Origin: Trueperaceae bacterium
GTDB lineage: Bacteria > Deinococcota > Deinococci > Deinococcales > Trueperaceae
Length of the DNA: 64,000 bases
Reading direction: 5' to 3'
Assembly: GCA_002707365.1 (NCBI GenBank)
Contig: PAMQ01000003.1
Location: forward strand, 42,936-106,935
Below the pieces are notes generated by a model. The model saw nothing but the letters and a program-made list of their open reading frames with translations, searched no databases and was not told the origin of the DNA. This document shows, piece after piece, positions 26,019-35,210 of the stretch. Position 1 is the first letter of the stretch. Each line of letters begins with the position of its first letter. A program made the position numbers and the translations under genes.

Positions 26019-26626
26019 ACTGAACCCCAACTAACGTCCTCATATTCCCCCCGGAGTAGCCGACGCAAAGCTTCTGGGTAAGCCATATGTTCTTCCACGA
26101 GGATACGCTCTGTTAGGCTCTTTTCGTTATCCGTGGAGTAAACCTCGATACAACGCTGCAGCAGTTGTGGCCCAGTGTCTACCCCAGCGTCAACAAAATG
26201 AACTGTACAGCCAGCTCGACCTACATGAGCTTCGATAGCTTGCTTTTGTGCATTTAAACCTGGAAACAACGGTAACAGACTCGGGTGAATATTAATTATG
26301 CGGCCGCGGTAGTCTGTAACAAAGGATGGCGAAAGAATCCGCATAAAACCAGCCAAGCATATAACATCGATCTGCATTTGTTCGAGTTTATTTCTAACAT
26401 CCGCCTCGAAATCACTAGTGTCCTGGTATGGGACGTAGACACTTTCTATCCGATTCTCTATGGCTTTCTTCAAAGCACCAGCACGCCTCCTATTACTTAT
26501 AACCAAAACAATCTGACCAAGTTCATTGTCACTCGGGAAAGCCTCAATAAGAGCATTTAGATTACTCCCTTTTCCTGACGCCAACACCGCGACTCTAGCT
26601 GGCCTACTGATTGGGAATAACCCCAT
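26015..26626 (-). CDS. purN: Phosphoribosylglycinamide formyltransferase
   Basis: PurN transfers a formyl group from 10-formyltetrahydrofolate to GAR, the step after PurD. The 203-residue protein shows VAVLASGKGSNLNALIEA, the SNRRRAGAL loop, and the catalytic triad: Asn and His in IINIHPSLLPLFPGLNAQKQ and Asp in GVDTGPQLLQR. It begins directly after the stop of the metallo-beta-lactamase gene with no gap, and overlaps purD by four bases. The purN and purD pair encodes consecutive reactions. Confidence 0.96.
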   Translation of the reverse strand: MGLFPISRPARVAVLASGKGSNLNALIEAFPSDNELGQIVLVISNRRRAGALKKAIENRIESVYVPYQDTSDFEADVRNKLEQMQIDVICLAGFMRILSPSFVTDYRGRIINIHPSLLPLFPGLNAQKQAIEAHVGRAGCTVHFVDAGVDTGPQLLQRCIEVYSTDNEKSLTERILVEEHMAYPEALRRLLRGEYEDVSWGSV

Positions 26627-27583
26627 TCAAGACCCTCCGTCACCGAGTTTAGGACATCGTTTTCGCCAATACCGAGAGAGCCCCATCACGGTCATTTCAG
26701 CGTTACTGGATTGGTGATACTTTGCGGCCAGTGTGGAAGTAGCTCCCGCTTGGGTTAAGTCCCGATCGCTAAGATCACAGACTCGTCGTTGCAATTGAAG
26801 TTCAGTTTCACCAGCTTTGATACCGCTCAAGATTTCCTGAGCCCATAGATGGTTTTGTTCCTTCACGCTTTTTAGGTGCTGTTGGACATCATTTACCTGC
26901 CCAAAGTGAGTCAATAGAAATCTTTTCGGTGAACACGATAGGATCTTATCTAGGGTAATATCCCAAAGATCTATATCTACCTCGGGGGGAGGTAGGGCCG
27001 GTCTAGTTACTGGGAAGCCAGAAAGCTTGATCCCGAGTGCATCGCCACAAAATAATGATCCGTCATCAAGAAGATATGCTACATGGTGAGAGGCGTGCCC
27101 AGGACTGTAGATAACTGTTGCTTGACGTTGGCCTAGTTGCAGGATTTCTCCCCCGGCCACCGTTTGTATCCGATCCTTCGGCACAGAAATCATCGGGCCC
27201 CACAATCGGTTCATCTGTTCCCCATAAATACGAGCGGCACTGGCTAGCAACTTTGCTGGGTTATTTAAGTGAGAACCACCTCGCTCATGGACAATCACTT
27301 CAGCGTCGGTCATGGAAACTAAAGCACCTGCGGCGCCTGCGTGATCTAGGTGGATATGAGTTACAAGAATGGCGTGAAGCGCTTCCAATTCAAAACCAGC
27401 ATCCCCTATACCAGCAATAACGGTATCCAATGTGCTACCTGGACCCGTTTCTACCAGTACAAATTCCCCTCCCCCAATAGGAACTAGGTAGACTCCGACC
27501 GTGCCTGTTCTGCCGTCGTGTTGAGAATCAACAAGGAAAACATCTCCGAGTCTCTGAAACGTTTCTCCCTGGATCACAGTCAC
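26627..27583 (-). CDS. Metallo-beta-lactamase-fold hydrolase (glyoxalase II-like)
   Basis: The 318-residue protein has the metal motif His76-x-His78-x-Asp80-His81 in VTHIHLDHAGA. Later it has SPGHASHHVAYLL and FCGDALGI, which carry the remaining metal ligands, and LTHFGQV. This is the two-metal hydrolase layout. A C-terminal helical part of about 100 residues follows, as in thioesterase- or lactonase-like members. The start is GTG, overlapping the FAH gene stop as GTGA. The substrate is unknown; placement next to a fumarylacetoacetase-like gene hints at thioester or lactone catabolism. Confidence 0.86.
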   Translation of the reverse strand: MTVIQGETFQRLGDVFLVDSQHDGRTGTVGVYLVPIGGGEFVLVETGPGSTLDTVIAGIGDAGFELEALHAILVTHIHLDHAGAAGALVSMTDAEVIVHERGGSHLNNPAKLLASAARIYGEQMNRLWGPMISVPKDRIQTVAGGEILQLGQRQATVIYSPGHASHHVAYLLDDGSLFCGDALGIKLSGFPVTRPALPPPEVDIDLWDITLDKILSCSPKRFLLTHFGQVNDVQQHLKSVKEQNHLWAQEILSGIKAGETELQLQRRVCDLSDRDLTQAGATSTLAAKYHQSSNAEMTVMGLSRYWRKRCPKLGDGGS

Positions 27584-28350
27584 AACAGTTCTTCTTCGTC
27601 TTCTACTCTTGACACTAACTCTCCTACACCTTCTAGGATAATCTGGATGGTGTCCCCTACGCTTAGGGGGCCCACACCTTCAGGGGTTCCTGTCAAGACA
27701 ACATCCCCAGGTCCCAGGGTCATGAATTGACTGATGTAACTCAATATTACAGGCACCGGGAAAATAAGGTCCTCAGTATTACCATCTTGTTTAAGTTCCC
27801 CATTAATAAGAGTCTTTATAGAGACGTTATTGGGATCAAGGTCGGTTTCTACCCACGGGCCAATCGGACAAAAGCCATCTGCAGATTTACCGCGGGTCCA
27901 CTGAAGATCACCACGTTGCTTGTCTCTTGCAGTAACATCACACGCACATGTATAACCAAGTACATAATCTAGAGCATCCTCAACCTCAACATTGCGCATT
28001 GTCCTGGCCATCACAACAGCAAGCTCACCTTCATAGTGGAGATTTTGCGTCCACCGAGGGTAAGGAATCGGGTCACCAGATCCCCGTATCGAGTTAAGGC
28101 CCTTTAAAAACAATCCCGGTTCAAGTGGGAGTTCATCTACGCGCCCGCCCATCTCTCGAACATGATCCGTATAATTCCTTCCCACACAGACAACCACCTT
28201 TGGATCACACGGAGGCAATAAAAGTAAATCCGAAAGCGGGGTAATTTTACCAGTCCGACATCCCAACAAAGCAGCAAGCTCAAAAACCTTGCCTCCTTCG
28301 ATCTCCCCCCAATACTCACCGTCACAACTACGATAGCGCACTCGTTTCAT
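27580..28350 (-). CDS. Fumarylacetoacetate hydrolase family protein
   Basis: The 256-residue protein has the FAH C-terminal-domain fold: VVCVGRNYTDHVREMG, LFLKGLNSIRGSGDPI, NLHYEGELAVVMARTMRNV with the metal-binding Glu, DVTARDKQ, KSADGFCPIGPWVET, and VLTGTPEGVGPLSVGD. Members hydrolyse C-C bonds of acylpyruvates or isomerise and decarboxylate hydroxyhepta-dienedioates. The motif set fits acylpyruvase-like enzymes, but I cannot decide the substrate. It is the first gene of a four-gene unit with overlapping or abutting ends (FAH, MBL hydrolase, purN, purD). Confidence 0.9.
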   Translation of the reverse strand: MKRVRYRSCDGEYWGEIEGGKVFELAALLGCRTGKITPLSDLLLLPPCDPKVVVCVGRNYTDHVREMGGRVDELPLEPGLFLKGLNSIRGSGDPIPYPRWTQNLHYEGELAVVMARTMRNVEVEDALDYVLGYTCACDVTARDKQRGDLQWTRGKSADGFCPIGPWVETDLDPNNVSIKTLINGELKQDGNTEDLIFPVPVILSYISQFMTLGPGDVVLTGTPEGVGPLSVGDTIQIILEGVGELVSRVEDEEELL

Positions 28351-28476
28351 AAGTATTCCCCCAGTAAGTCTAAGCTGAAGTTTCTACCATCATAATATCC
28401 TGAGCGCAACAGTTTTATGGAACTCTAACTCCACTTATTGAGTTTTCTCAAAAATATGAAGTTGGTAAATATGCTC

Positions 28477-30372
28477 CTAATTTTGTGACAACCCAGCAAG
28501 TTCAGATGAAGATTTTTCCCATTGCTCAATAGCTGCTAGCAGAGCTGCTTGGACATCTTCGTACTCAATCCCCAATTCTGCAATACGCTCCACACTAATC
28601 TTGTCAGGCTGCGCAAGGACCTGATCGAAATCCTCGAGTGTTTTCTCGAAATAGTCTATCTGTTTTTCTAAATGGGAGACTTCTTGCTCCAATTGCCACT
28701 TCGACTTCTTGGTTCTATTTTTCGGTGAAGACGTCCGAAGAGCTGCTTCTTGAGGATCTGCACTCGGTTCTTTAGATTCCCGACCACGTAAATCCTGATA
28801 GTAATCCCAATCACCGTCAAAAACTCTCAAACGCCCTTCACGCATCTCCCAAATTTTGTTACTGACTCTCTGCACAAAACGTGTGTCATGAGAGACAATC
28901 AGAATGGTGCCATCGAAACCGCGCAAGGCTTCTTCCAAAGCCTCGATCATTTCAAAATCCAAATGATTAGTAGGTTCATCCATTATTAACAAATTGGCCT
29001 TTGAAAGCGTTAATTTCAATAAACCAAACCGGGCCCTCTCCCCTCCCGATAAGTTAGACATCAATTTATATTGTGATTCGTAGGGAAACATAAACCGACC
29101 TAGTAGATTATGCGCTTCTACGTCGCCAACCAGTCGTATTAATTCAGTTATGAGTGTAGCTTTTGGGTCAGCACCTTGAAGAGTCTGTTCATAAAACCCT
29201 ACTCTAACTCGAGCTCCGAAACGTACTACACCCTTCAAATCATCGCTTGATACTTTACCAAGAAGCATCTGTAGTAAAGTCGACTTCCCTGCTCCATTCG
29301 GACCGACAAGGGCAATTCTTTCGCGTTTCCTGACAACAACACTGAAATCATCGAAGAGCGTGTTTTTGTAGCTCTTTGTTAGGTGCTCTGCTTGGATAAC
29401 CATGTTGCCACTTGGGGTACTCGGGAATGTGAATGATGTTTTAGGCAGAGGGCCCTCTACCTCTTTAATCATTGTCTCTTCGAAGCGTTCTAACCGACGC
29501 TCCATCGCTCTAGCCCGCCGGTGTAATTTCTCATTCTGCCTAGCCCATCGCCTCATCCTTGTGCTAGATTCTGACAACCGAGCTTGCTCTCTTTCTTGTT
29601 TTTTCCGGGTAGCTTCTTGAATCTGCGCCTGCTTACGCCACAACTCGCGACAAGTTGTAGGATTTCCTTTTCCTACACGAATTCCGCCCCAAATAACCTC
29701 AGCGGTGCGATCACAAATCCTGTCAAGAAACTCTCGATCATGGGAAACCACTAGTGCGCTACCGGGATACTGCCCAAGGTAAGACCCCAACCAAGCACGC
29801 ATATCTATATCCAAATGGTTCGTGGGTTCATCAAGAAATAGTATTTCAGGCTGTTGCATTAAAAGCCTGGCAAGGCCTAACCGGGTCAACTCGCCGCCAG
29901 AAAGACTAGAAGCCCTTTCGTGCACCCGCCCCTTAAATCCAAAAGCATGGAGCACGGCTTCTTGCCTAGCTCTAGTTTGGTCCCCTCCCCGCCGCTCGAA
30001 ACGTTCATGGATGACTTCCCACGTAGAATACCGTTTATGGTCGTCCAGGCCAGCCTTTTCTAATTCTGCGAGTTGGGCACCAAGATCATGAAGAGGTATG
30101 AATGCTTCTTCAACAAGCTCCTGCACCGTCTTATTTTTGACTTCTCCATCTTCTTGAGTGAGAAGTCCACACGAAGTCTCTTCTCGGACAAATACAGAAC
30201 CTCCGTCGACCGGTTCTGTTCCCGAAAGTAACCTCAGAATCGTGGTCTTTCCGGCGCCATTTCGGCCGATGATTGCAGTATTCGATCCCGAAAATAGCTC
30301 TAAGCTAGCCCCTTTCAAAACGGTTTGGCCGCCATAATATTTATCAACTGAGTGGAGAGCTGCGAGGAGCAT
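28477..30372 (-). CDS. ABC-F family ATPase (Uup/EttA-like)
   Basis: The 631-residue protein has two ABC domains in one chain and no membrane segment, as in ABC-F translation factors. Domain 1: IGRNGAGKTTILRLLSG near residue 35, SLSGGELTRLGLARLL, and LDEPTNHLDI. The linker carries basic and charged helices (ARLSESSTRMRRWARQNEKL and on), where the P-site tRNA interaction motif lies. Domain 2: LVGPNGAGKSTLLQMLLG, LSGGERARFGLLKL, and MDEPTNHLDF. A charged C-terminal coiled coil (from about residue 560) is like that of Uup and YfmR. ABC-F proteins relieve stalled ribosomes or assist assembly; the exact subtype is uncertain. Confidence 0.9.
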   Translation of the reverse strand: MLLAALHSVDKYYGGQTVLKGASLELFSGSNTAIIGRNGAGKTTILRLLSGTEPVDGGSVFVREETSCGLLTQEDGEVKNKTVQELVEEAFIPLHDLGAQLAELEKAGLDDHKRYSTWEVIHERFERRGGDQTRARQEAVLHAFGFKGRVHERASSLSGGELTRLGLARLLMQQPEILFLDEPTNHLDIDMRAWLGSYLGQYPGSALVVSHDREFLDRICDRTAEVIWGGIRVGKGNPTTCRELWRKQAQIQEATRKKQEREQARLSESSTRMRRWARQNEKLHRRARAMERRLERFEETMIKEVEGPLPKTSFTFPSTPSGNMVIQAEHLTKSYKNTLFDDFSVVVRKRERIALVGPNGAGKSTLLQMLLGKVSSDDLKGVVRFGARVRVGFYEQTLQGADPKATLITELIRLVGDVEAHNLLGRFMFPYESQYKLMSNLSGGERARFGLLKLTLSKANLLIMDEPTNHLDFEMIEALEEALRGFDGTILIVSHDTRFVQRVSNKIWEMREGRLRVFDGDWDYYQDLRGRESKEPSADPQEAALRTSSPKNRTKKSKWQLEQEVSHLEKQIDYFEKTLEDFDQVLAQPDKISVERIAELGIEYEDVQAALLAAIEQWEKSSSELAGLSQN

Positions 30373-30521
30373 GGCCTCATTATGCCCACAATGGCCTGAA
30401 AAACTATCAAATATACCAAATTAGCTGTAAAGCGAGACTGCTTGACTGGCTCAGAAGAGTTGCCACATTTATCTTCAAGCGGCAACACTACCGTCAGAGC
30501 AATATCACCGCTTGCCAATAT

Positions 30522-30555
30522 TTGCCCCGGCAAAACCCTAGGCTTGCCGGGGCAA
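30522..30555 (-). terminator. GC-rich hairpin after tmRNA
   Basis: TTGCCCCGGCAA (30522-30533) and TTGCCGGGGCAA (30544-30555) are perfect 12-bp complements around a ten-base loop. They start two bases beyond the 3' CCA of tmRNA on the minus strand. No strong T-run follows, but the stem is very stable and fits the 3' end of the tmRNA precursor. Confidence 0.6.
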
Positions 30556-30557
30556 TA

Positions 30558-30915
30558 TGGTGGAGGCGGCGGGAGTCGAACCCGCGTCCGAAAGCGGCTA
30601 GGCTAGCGTCTACAGACATAGTGCTCGATTTATTGTCGGCGCCAAAGTAGCTCGAGAACAAGCGTCATTCTAGCGCTTACGCGTCTAAAGTTTCACCCAA
30701 TATACCAACGCGAAAATACGTGGGCTAACCCCCTTTAGGACACCTTACCTGCGAGCCAGAGGTAGAGCTTCAGGTCGGTGGCTTCGCTTATGCAGCGAGA
30801 GCGTAAGTGTTGCTATTGCCAGATAATGGCGTAGCGGATTGATAACCGGGCCAACCGCTATCCCGGGCCTGCAACTATGCCGTCACAACGCCTCCGTCAA
30901 AACCAAGTCGCCCCC
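30558..30915 (-). ncRNA. ssrA: Transfer-messenger RNA (tmRNA, SsrA)
   Basis: The 5' end GGGGGCG-ACTTGGTTTTGACGG and the 3' end GGGTTCGACTCCCGCCGCCTCCACCA-type T arm and acceptor (CCA encoded) are typical of tmRNA; the acceptor pairs GGGGGCG with CGCCTCC. The 358-base length is normal for a one-piece tmRNA. It rescues ribosomes stalled on broken mRNA together with SmpB. The tag frame begins at GGC 30820 and ends at TAA 30788. Pseudoknot segments fill the middle. Confidence 0.96.
30788..30820 (-). other. tmRNA tag reading frame (GNSNTYALAA)
   Basis: Ten codons and a TAA encode GNSNTYALAA. The resume alanine comes from the charged tmRNA itself. The YALAA end is the usual ClpXP recognition signal. 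Confidence 0.85.
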
Positions 30916-31063
30916 TCGCGTTACACAGATATCGTATTGGGACCAAAAGGGGCTTTAATATACCATAGGCAGGGTTAACCGGTGAAATGCATCGGGCTTT
31001 AATTTACCTTTCTGTTACACCAATCAACCCAACTCAGCAACCTCGGTATACTCTTATACCTAT

Positions 31064-32587
31064 ATGAGTTACGCAGTTTCGATGGAAGGAATAGTCAAGG
31101 AGTTCCCGTTAGTCCTCGCAAACGACTCGGTTAACTTCAGAGTAAGTTCGGGAGAAGTTCACGCCCTCATTGGTGAAAACGGCGCAGGAAAAAGTACTCT
31201 CGTCAAAATACTTTACGGCCTACAACAGGCTGATAGTGGAAGAATAACTATCTATAACGATACGGTCTATTTCAAGAGCGCTAAAGATGCCATCAATCTT
31301 GGGATTGGAATGGTTCACCAGCATTTCATGTTGGTCGACACGCTAACTGTATTAGAGAATTTGATCTTGGGAGCAGAGCCGACCACAGGACCTACTCTCG
31401 ACTACCAGGCAGCGCGCCGATACACTAAAGATTTGATACATAAATTTGGTTTCGATATTGACCCAGACATTCGAATTGAGGAATTGCCCCTCGGTTTACA
31501 ACAACAAGTTGAAATCTTAAAAGCCTTGTATAGAAAAGCCAAAATCCTTATCCTAGATGAACCTACGGCAGTCCTTACTCCTCAAGAAACCACGGGACTA
31601 TTTACCTTTATTAGAGAATTCGCTACACAGGGCAATTCCGTTATTTTTATCAGCCACAAATTAGACGAAGTAATGGATCTTTGTGACAGAATGAGCGTAA
31701 TGCGGGACGGGAAGATGATCGGGACGGTGAAACACTCAGAAACTGATCAAAGGGAACTTGCGAACATGATGGTTGGCCGCGAAGTAATACTTCGAGTAGA
31801 GAAGGGTCCTGCAAAGCTTCAAGAAGCGCGTTTAGCAATGGAAAATGTAACCGTAAAGCATCCAGGGACTCCACGGCCTGTGCTGAATAAGATTTCTTTT
31901 AAGCTACGTGCTGGCGAGATTCTCGGCGTAGCAGGCATAGAAGGTAACGGTCAATCGGAACTGGTTGAATGCATAGCAGGTTTGTTACCACTCGAATCGG
32001 GTTCTGTGATTCTAGACGGGACAAACATAACAAACCTCTCAGCTCGGGAACGAAGAGAAATGGGGCTTAGTCACGTCCCGGAGAATCGGAATGTTCGTGG
32101 TCTCGTCGCGAGCTACAGTTCAGCGATGAACAGCATCCTTGGTGACCACTATAGAGCTCCTTATAGTGGTATTTTCGGTATGCTTCAGATGCCTGCGATA
32201 GAAGGTCACGCAAAAAGCTTGGTTAATGCTTATGATATTAGGCCACCGTCTATTACTTTACCCGCCGACAATTTCTCTGGAGGCAACGCTCAAAAACTTG
32301 TGGTAGCCCGTGAACTTGAACGTGATACACGTGTTCTAGTATTGGCACAACCCACGCGCGGCGTGGACATTGGTGCGATAGAGTTCATTCATCGGCAAAT
32401 AGTGCTGGCTCGCGATAGAGGCCTTGCGGTCCTTCTTATCTCTGCTGATCTTAATGAAATCATGAGCCTTTCTGATCGAATCTTGGTTATGCATGAAGGC
32501 GAAATAACGGGAGAGCTAAGCGACAAAATCGCTACTACGGAAGAACTCGGGTTACTTATGGCTGGATCACGAATAGGTCGCAACTAA
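31064..32587 (+). CDS. Sugar/nucleoside-type ABC transporter ATP-binding protein (two ABC domains)
   Basis: The 507-residue protein has two ABC halves, as in RbsA/MglA and in the ATPase partner of BmpA/PnrA nucleoside-binding proteins. Half 1: LIGENGAGKSTLVKILYGLQ, MVHQHFMLVDTLTVLENLIL, LPLGLQQQVEILKALYR and LDEPTAVLTPQE. Half 2 has the degenerate Walker A usual for this subfamily (GIEGNGQSELVECIAG), FSGGNAQKLVVARELERD, and AQPTRGVDIGAIEFIH. The FMLVDTLTVLENLILG block is more like the nucleoside (BmpA) branch. No permease or binding protein gene lies next to it: metX converges on it from the right, and tmRNA lies upstream. Confidence 0.9.
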   Translation: MSYAVSMEGIVKEFPLVLANDSVNFRVSSGEVHALIGENGAGKSTLVKILYGLQQADSGRITIYNDTVYFKSAKDAINLGIGMVHQHFMLVDTLTVLENLILGAEPTTGPTLDYQAARRYTKDLIHKFGFDIDPDIRIEELPLGLQQQVEILKALYRKAKILILDEPTAVLTPQETTGLFTFIREFATQGNSVIFISHKLDEVMDLCDRMSVMRDGKMIGTVKHSETDQRELANMMVGREVILRVEKGPAKLQEARLAMENVTVKHPGTPRPVLNKISFKLRAGEILGVAGIEGNGQSELVECIAGLLPLESGSVILDGTNITNLSARERREMGLSHVPENRNVRGLVASYSSAMNSILGDHYRAPYSGIFGMLQMPAIEGHAKSLVNAYDIRPPSITLPADNFSGGNAQKLVVARELERDTRVLVLAQPTRGVDIGAIEFIHRQIVLARDRGLAVLLISADLNEIMSLSDRILVMHEGEITGELSDKIATTEELGLLMAGSRIGRN

Positions 32588-32608
32588 AATAGACTCTAGA
32601 TAATTTGT

Positions 32609-33778
32609 TTACTTTGCCCTCTCAAGGAAACTACGAACGTGTACAGCAATTTGGGGAAACTCTATAAGGAACGCGTCATGGCCGTGAGGCGAATTAATTC
32701 GAGCATAATCAGCCTGAGGTAAAGCATCGACTAGGCCTTTTTGCTCGTTTTCTGGGTAAAGCACGTCACTGCTAATCCCCATAACCAGGGTAGGAATATT
32801 CACACCCTCCAAAACATCGCCCAACCGACCCCGCCCCTCCGAAAGGTCAAAATCATCCATTGCCCGAGTAATATAAAGATATGTATTTGCATCAAATCTC
32901 TCAACAAGTTTTACACCCTGATACGCCAAATAGGACTCTATCTCAAAACCTACGTCTAGCAACTCCCGAGATGCACTGACCCGCTCCCGTCCAAATTTTG
33001 CCTCGAGGGAATCGAAACTCCGATACGACAACATAGCTATAGCCCTAGCAAGACCTAGACCACTTTCAGGTTGACTGGCTAGTTGATAGTTACCACCTTG
33101 CCAGGTTGGGTCGGCCGTGATAGCTCGACGGGCAACTTCATTAAGCCCTATTGCCCAGGCTGAGTGCCGAGATCCAGAGGCAATCGGAATAATTGAACGA
33201 ACTAATTCTGGATACATAACGGCCCACTCCAAAACCTGCATAGCCCCCATGCTGCCCCCGATAACCGTTGCCAACGAAGTAACCCCGAGATGTTTTACTA
33301 GCCTTGCCTGAACCTCGACCATATCTCGAATTGTGTAGCGTGGAAATTCGAGACCGTACGGTTTACCGGTAGATGGATTAATAGAACTTGGCCCCGTAGT
33401 TCCGTAGCAGCCTCCTAGGACATTACTGCTAATAACATAGTAGTGGTTAGTATCTAAAGCTTTGCCAGGACCTACCAATGGGTCCCACCATCCGGGTAAC
33501 TGTTGGCTTTCGTGTCTACCTGCAGCATGGGCAGACCCAGTCAATGCGTGACAAATTAGAATCGCGTTCGTCCCTTTTGCATTTAGCTGACCATAAGTTT
33601 CATATGTCACCGCAACATGATCAAGATGGTTACCAAGAACCAGCTCTAGGGGCCTTTGAAAAGTAGCAACATCAACCACTTTCGAGCTTACAATTCCAAC
33701 GCTACCAACTTCACTGGCTTCACTCCGAGCCACCAAAACAGTGTGGTCTCCCCAGGTTTCGTGAACAAGCGTTTTCAT
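32609..33778 (-). CDS. metX: Homoserine O-acetyltransferase (MetX)
   Basis: MetX makes O-acetylhomoserine from homoserine and acetyl-CoA for methionine synthesis. The 389-residue alpha/beta hydrolase shows AVTYETYGQLNAKGTNAILI, CHALTGSAHAAG, NVLGGCYGTTGPSSINPSTG, the nucleophile elbow IGGSMGAMQVLEW, and the C-terminal catalytic His in SPHGHDAFLIEF. Whether it uses acetyl- or succinyl-CoA cannot be fixed from these motifs alone, but pairing with MetY favours acetyl. The ATG overlaps the metY stop by four bases, so translation is coupled. Confidence 0.93.
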   Translation of the reverse strand: MKTLVHETWGDHTVLVARSEASEVGSVGIVSSKVVDVATFQRPLELVLGNHLDHVAVTYETYGQLNAKGTNAILICHALTGSAHAAGRHESQQLPGWWDPLVGPGKALDTNHYYVISSNVLGGCYGTTGPSSINPSTGKPYGLEFPRYTIRDMVEVQARLVKHLGVTSLATVIGGSMGAMQVLEWAVMYPELVRSIIPIASGSRHSAWAIGLNEVARRAITADPTWQGGNYQLASQPESGLGLARAIAMLSYRSFDSLEAKFGRERVSASRELLDVGFEIESYLAYQGVKLVERFDANTYLYITRAMDDFDLSEGRGRLGDVLEGVNIPTLVMGISSDVLYPENEQKGLVDALPQADYARINSPHGHDAFLIEFPQIAVHVRSFLERAK

Positions 33779-35058
33779 GACCGGCTACTATCCCAGTCCA
33801 ATGCCTGACGGAAGTCTTGCTTGAGGTCTTCAGCAGATTCTAAGCCTACACTAACCCTTATCAACTCAGGTGTTACCCCAGCTCCATATCTAGCTTCCTC
33901 GGACAGACTAGAGTGAGTCGTAGCCCAAGGACTTATTACGACTGTTTTGACATCACCAATATTGGCTAAATGCGATGCGATTTCAACCCGATCCAGGAAT
34001 GCCTTCGCCTGCTCTACGCTTTCTGTTTCGAAACAAAACACACCCCCATGGCCGTTTTGCAACACCTTAGAAGCCACGCCATGAGAGGAATGAGTGGGGA
34101 GACCTGGATAAAGCACTCGTTTTACTCCATCTTGACTATCAAACCACCTAGCTAGGTCTAGTGCAGAATCACAAATTCGTTGAACCCGAATTGGCAATGT
34201 CTCAAGTCCTTGCAGCGCTAGAAATGCCGAAAACGGACTTAGAGTCATTCCCATAGCAAACAGTCCCAAATCATGGACACGGGCTGCAAATGGAGCAACA
34301 GGATCACGCTGCAAGTAGCTTTTCCCTCTTACATCTTGCACCCCAAAAGCAGGAAACCGTTCAGTTGACCAGTCGAAAGTACCCCCATCAATTACTGCCC
34401 CTCCAATAAAGGTTCCGTGACATCCGATCCACTTCGTAGCCGAATGAGTCACGATATCCGCACCAAGTTCTAGGGGTTTACAAAGATAACCAGCACACCC
34501 CCACGTATTATCAACAACCAAGGGCGCCCCAACCTTATGACAGGCTTCAGCAAGAGCCGAAATGTTTGGAACCGTAAGGCTTGGATTAGCAATGGTTTCT
34601 ACCCAAACACCAACGGTATCTCGGCTAGCATGCGAGGCCACAGCTTCCGGGGTTGGGTCAATTGATTCTATTCGACAACCCCAAGGATGCAAAAGTTTCC
34701 GGACCACGCTCATCGTACCCCCGAATACCTCTTTTGAAATCAATAATTGAGCATCCGGTTTTGCAAGACTAAAAAGGAGGGCTGTTGTGGCAGCTTGACC
34801 TGAGCTAAGCGCGACTGTCCGCGCGCCACCTTCCAAAGTATTAAGCCTGTCCTCCAATACCTTTGTCGTAGGATTGTGCATTCTCCCATATTGATTACCA
34901 GGAACCGATCCAGAGAATATTGCAGCTGCGTGGTCAGCGCTGTCAAAGACAAAACTACTAGTCGCCGCAATAGGCACGGCGCGAGAACCAGTGTTCTTAT
35001 CTGGATCCTCTTGACCAGCGTGTACCGCCTGGGTTTCAAATCCTTTGGGTTTAGTCAT
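33775..35058 (-). CDS. metY: O-acetylhomoserine sulfhydrylase (MetY)
   Basis: This is a PLP enzyme of the Cys/Met-metabolism family, 427 residues, that makes homocysteine from O-acetylhomoserine and sulfide. Seen: FETQAVHAGQEDPDKNTGSR at the N-terminus, YGRMHNPTTKVLEDRL, LSSGQAATTALLFSL, VDNTWGCAGYLCKPLELGAD, and the PLP lysine in THSATKWIGCHGTFIGG. VRVSVGLESAEDLKQDF closes the protein. The length and the TWGCAGYL block fit MetY rather than cystathionine gamma-synthase. A TGGAG Shine-Dalgarno precedes the ATG. It is first in the metY-metX operon, behind a leader with several hairpins. Confidence 0.93.
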   Translation of the reverse strand: MTKPKGFETQAVHAGQEDPDKNTGSRAVPIAATSSFVFDSADHAAAIFSGSVPGNQYGRMHNPTTKVLEDRLNTLEGGARTVALSSGQAATTALLFSLAKPDAQLLISKEVFGGTMSVVRKLLHPWGCRIESIDPTPEAVASHASRDTVGVWVETIANPSLTVPNISALAEACHKVGAPLVVDNTWGCAGYLCKPLELGADIVTHSATKWIGCHGTFIGGAVIDGGTFDWSTERFPAFGVQDVRGKSYLQRDPVAPFAARVHDLGLFAMGMTLSPFSAFLALQGLETLPIRVQRICDSALDLARWFDSQDGVKRVLYPGLPTHSSHGVASKVLQNGHGGVFCFETESVEQAKAFLDRVEIASHLANIGDVKTVVISPWATTHSSLSEEARYGAGVTPELIRVSVGLESAEDLKQDFRQALDWDSSRS

Positions 35059-35101
35059 GTTGATTCTCCAGTAATCTCAAAACAGAAACTAATTTCTCTA
35101 G

Positions 35102-35210
35102 AGCGTCGAAACGCTTACCTGTTTGCCTGCCCTATCACTCCGGACCGCCCAGGGCTACTAATAGCTCGATTAATACACCTAAACCGCTACCAGGTCTTTG
35201 ACAAAACCTG
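35102..35210 (-). promoter_or_regulatory. Structured leader of metY-metX (candidate cis-regulatory RNA)
   Basis: The gap between metY and the divergent DegT gene (35059-35371) holds no gene. On the minus strand three hairpins can form in order: CAGGT/ACCTG (35206-35210 with 35191-35195), GCCCT/AGGGC (35151-35155 with 35129-35133), and AGCGT-TTCG-ACGCT (35102-35115), the last with a stable UUCG loop. I could not match the known SAM-I core sequence. A leader of this kind ahead of methionine genes may sense SAM, SAH or methionine status, but this is inference. Confidence 0.35.

Noticed and set aside
28477..30372. ABC-F protein as the missing LptB ATPase of the Lpt-like loci
   Set aside because: It has two ABC domains with the ABC-F linker and no sign of coupling to membrane partners; LptB is a single-domain protein of about 240 residues.
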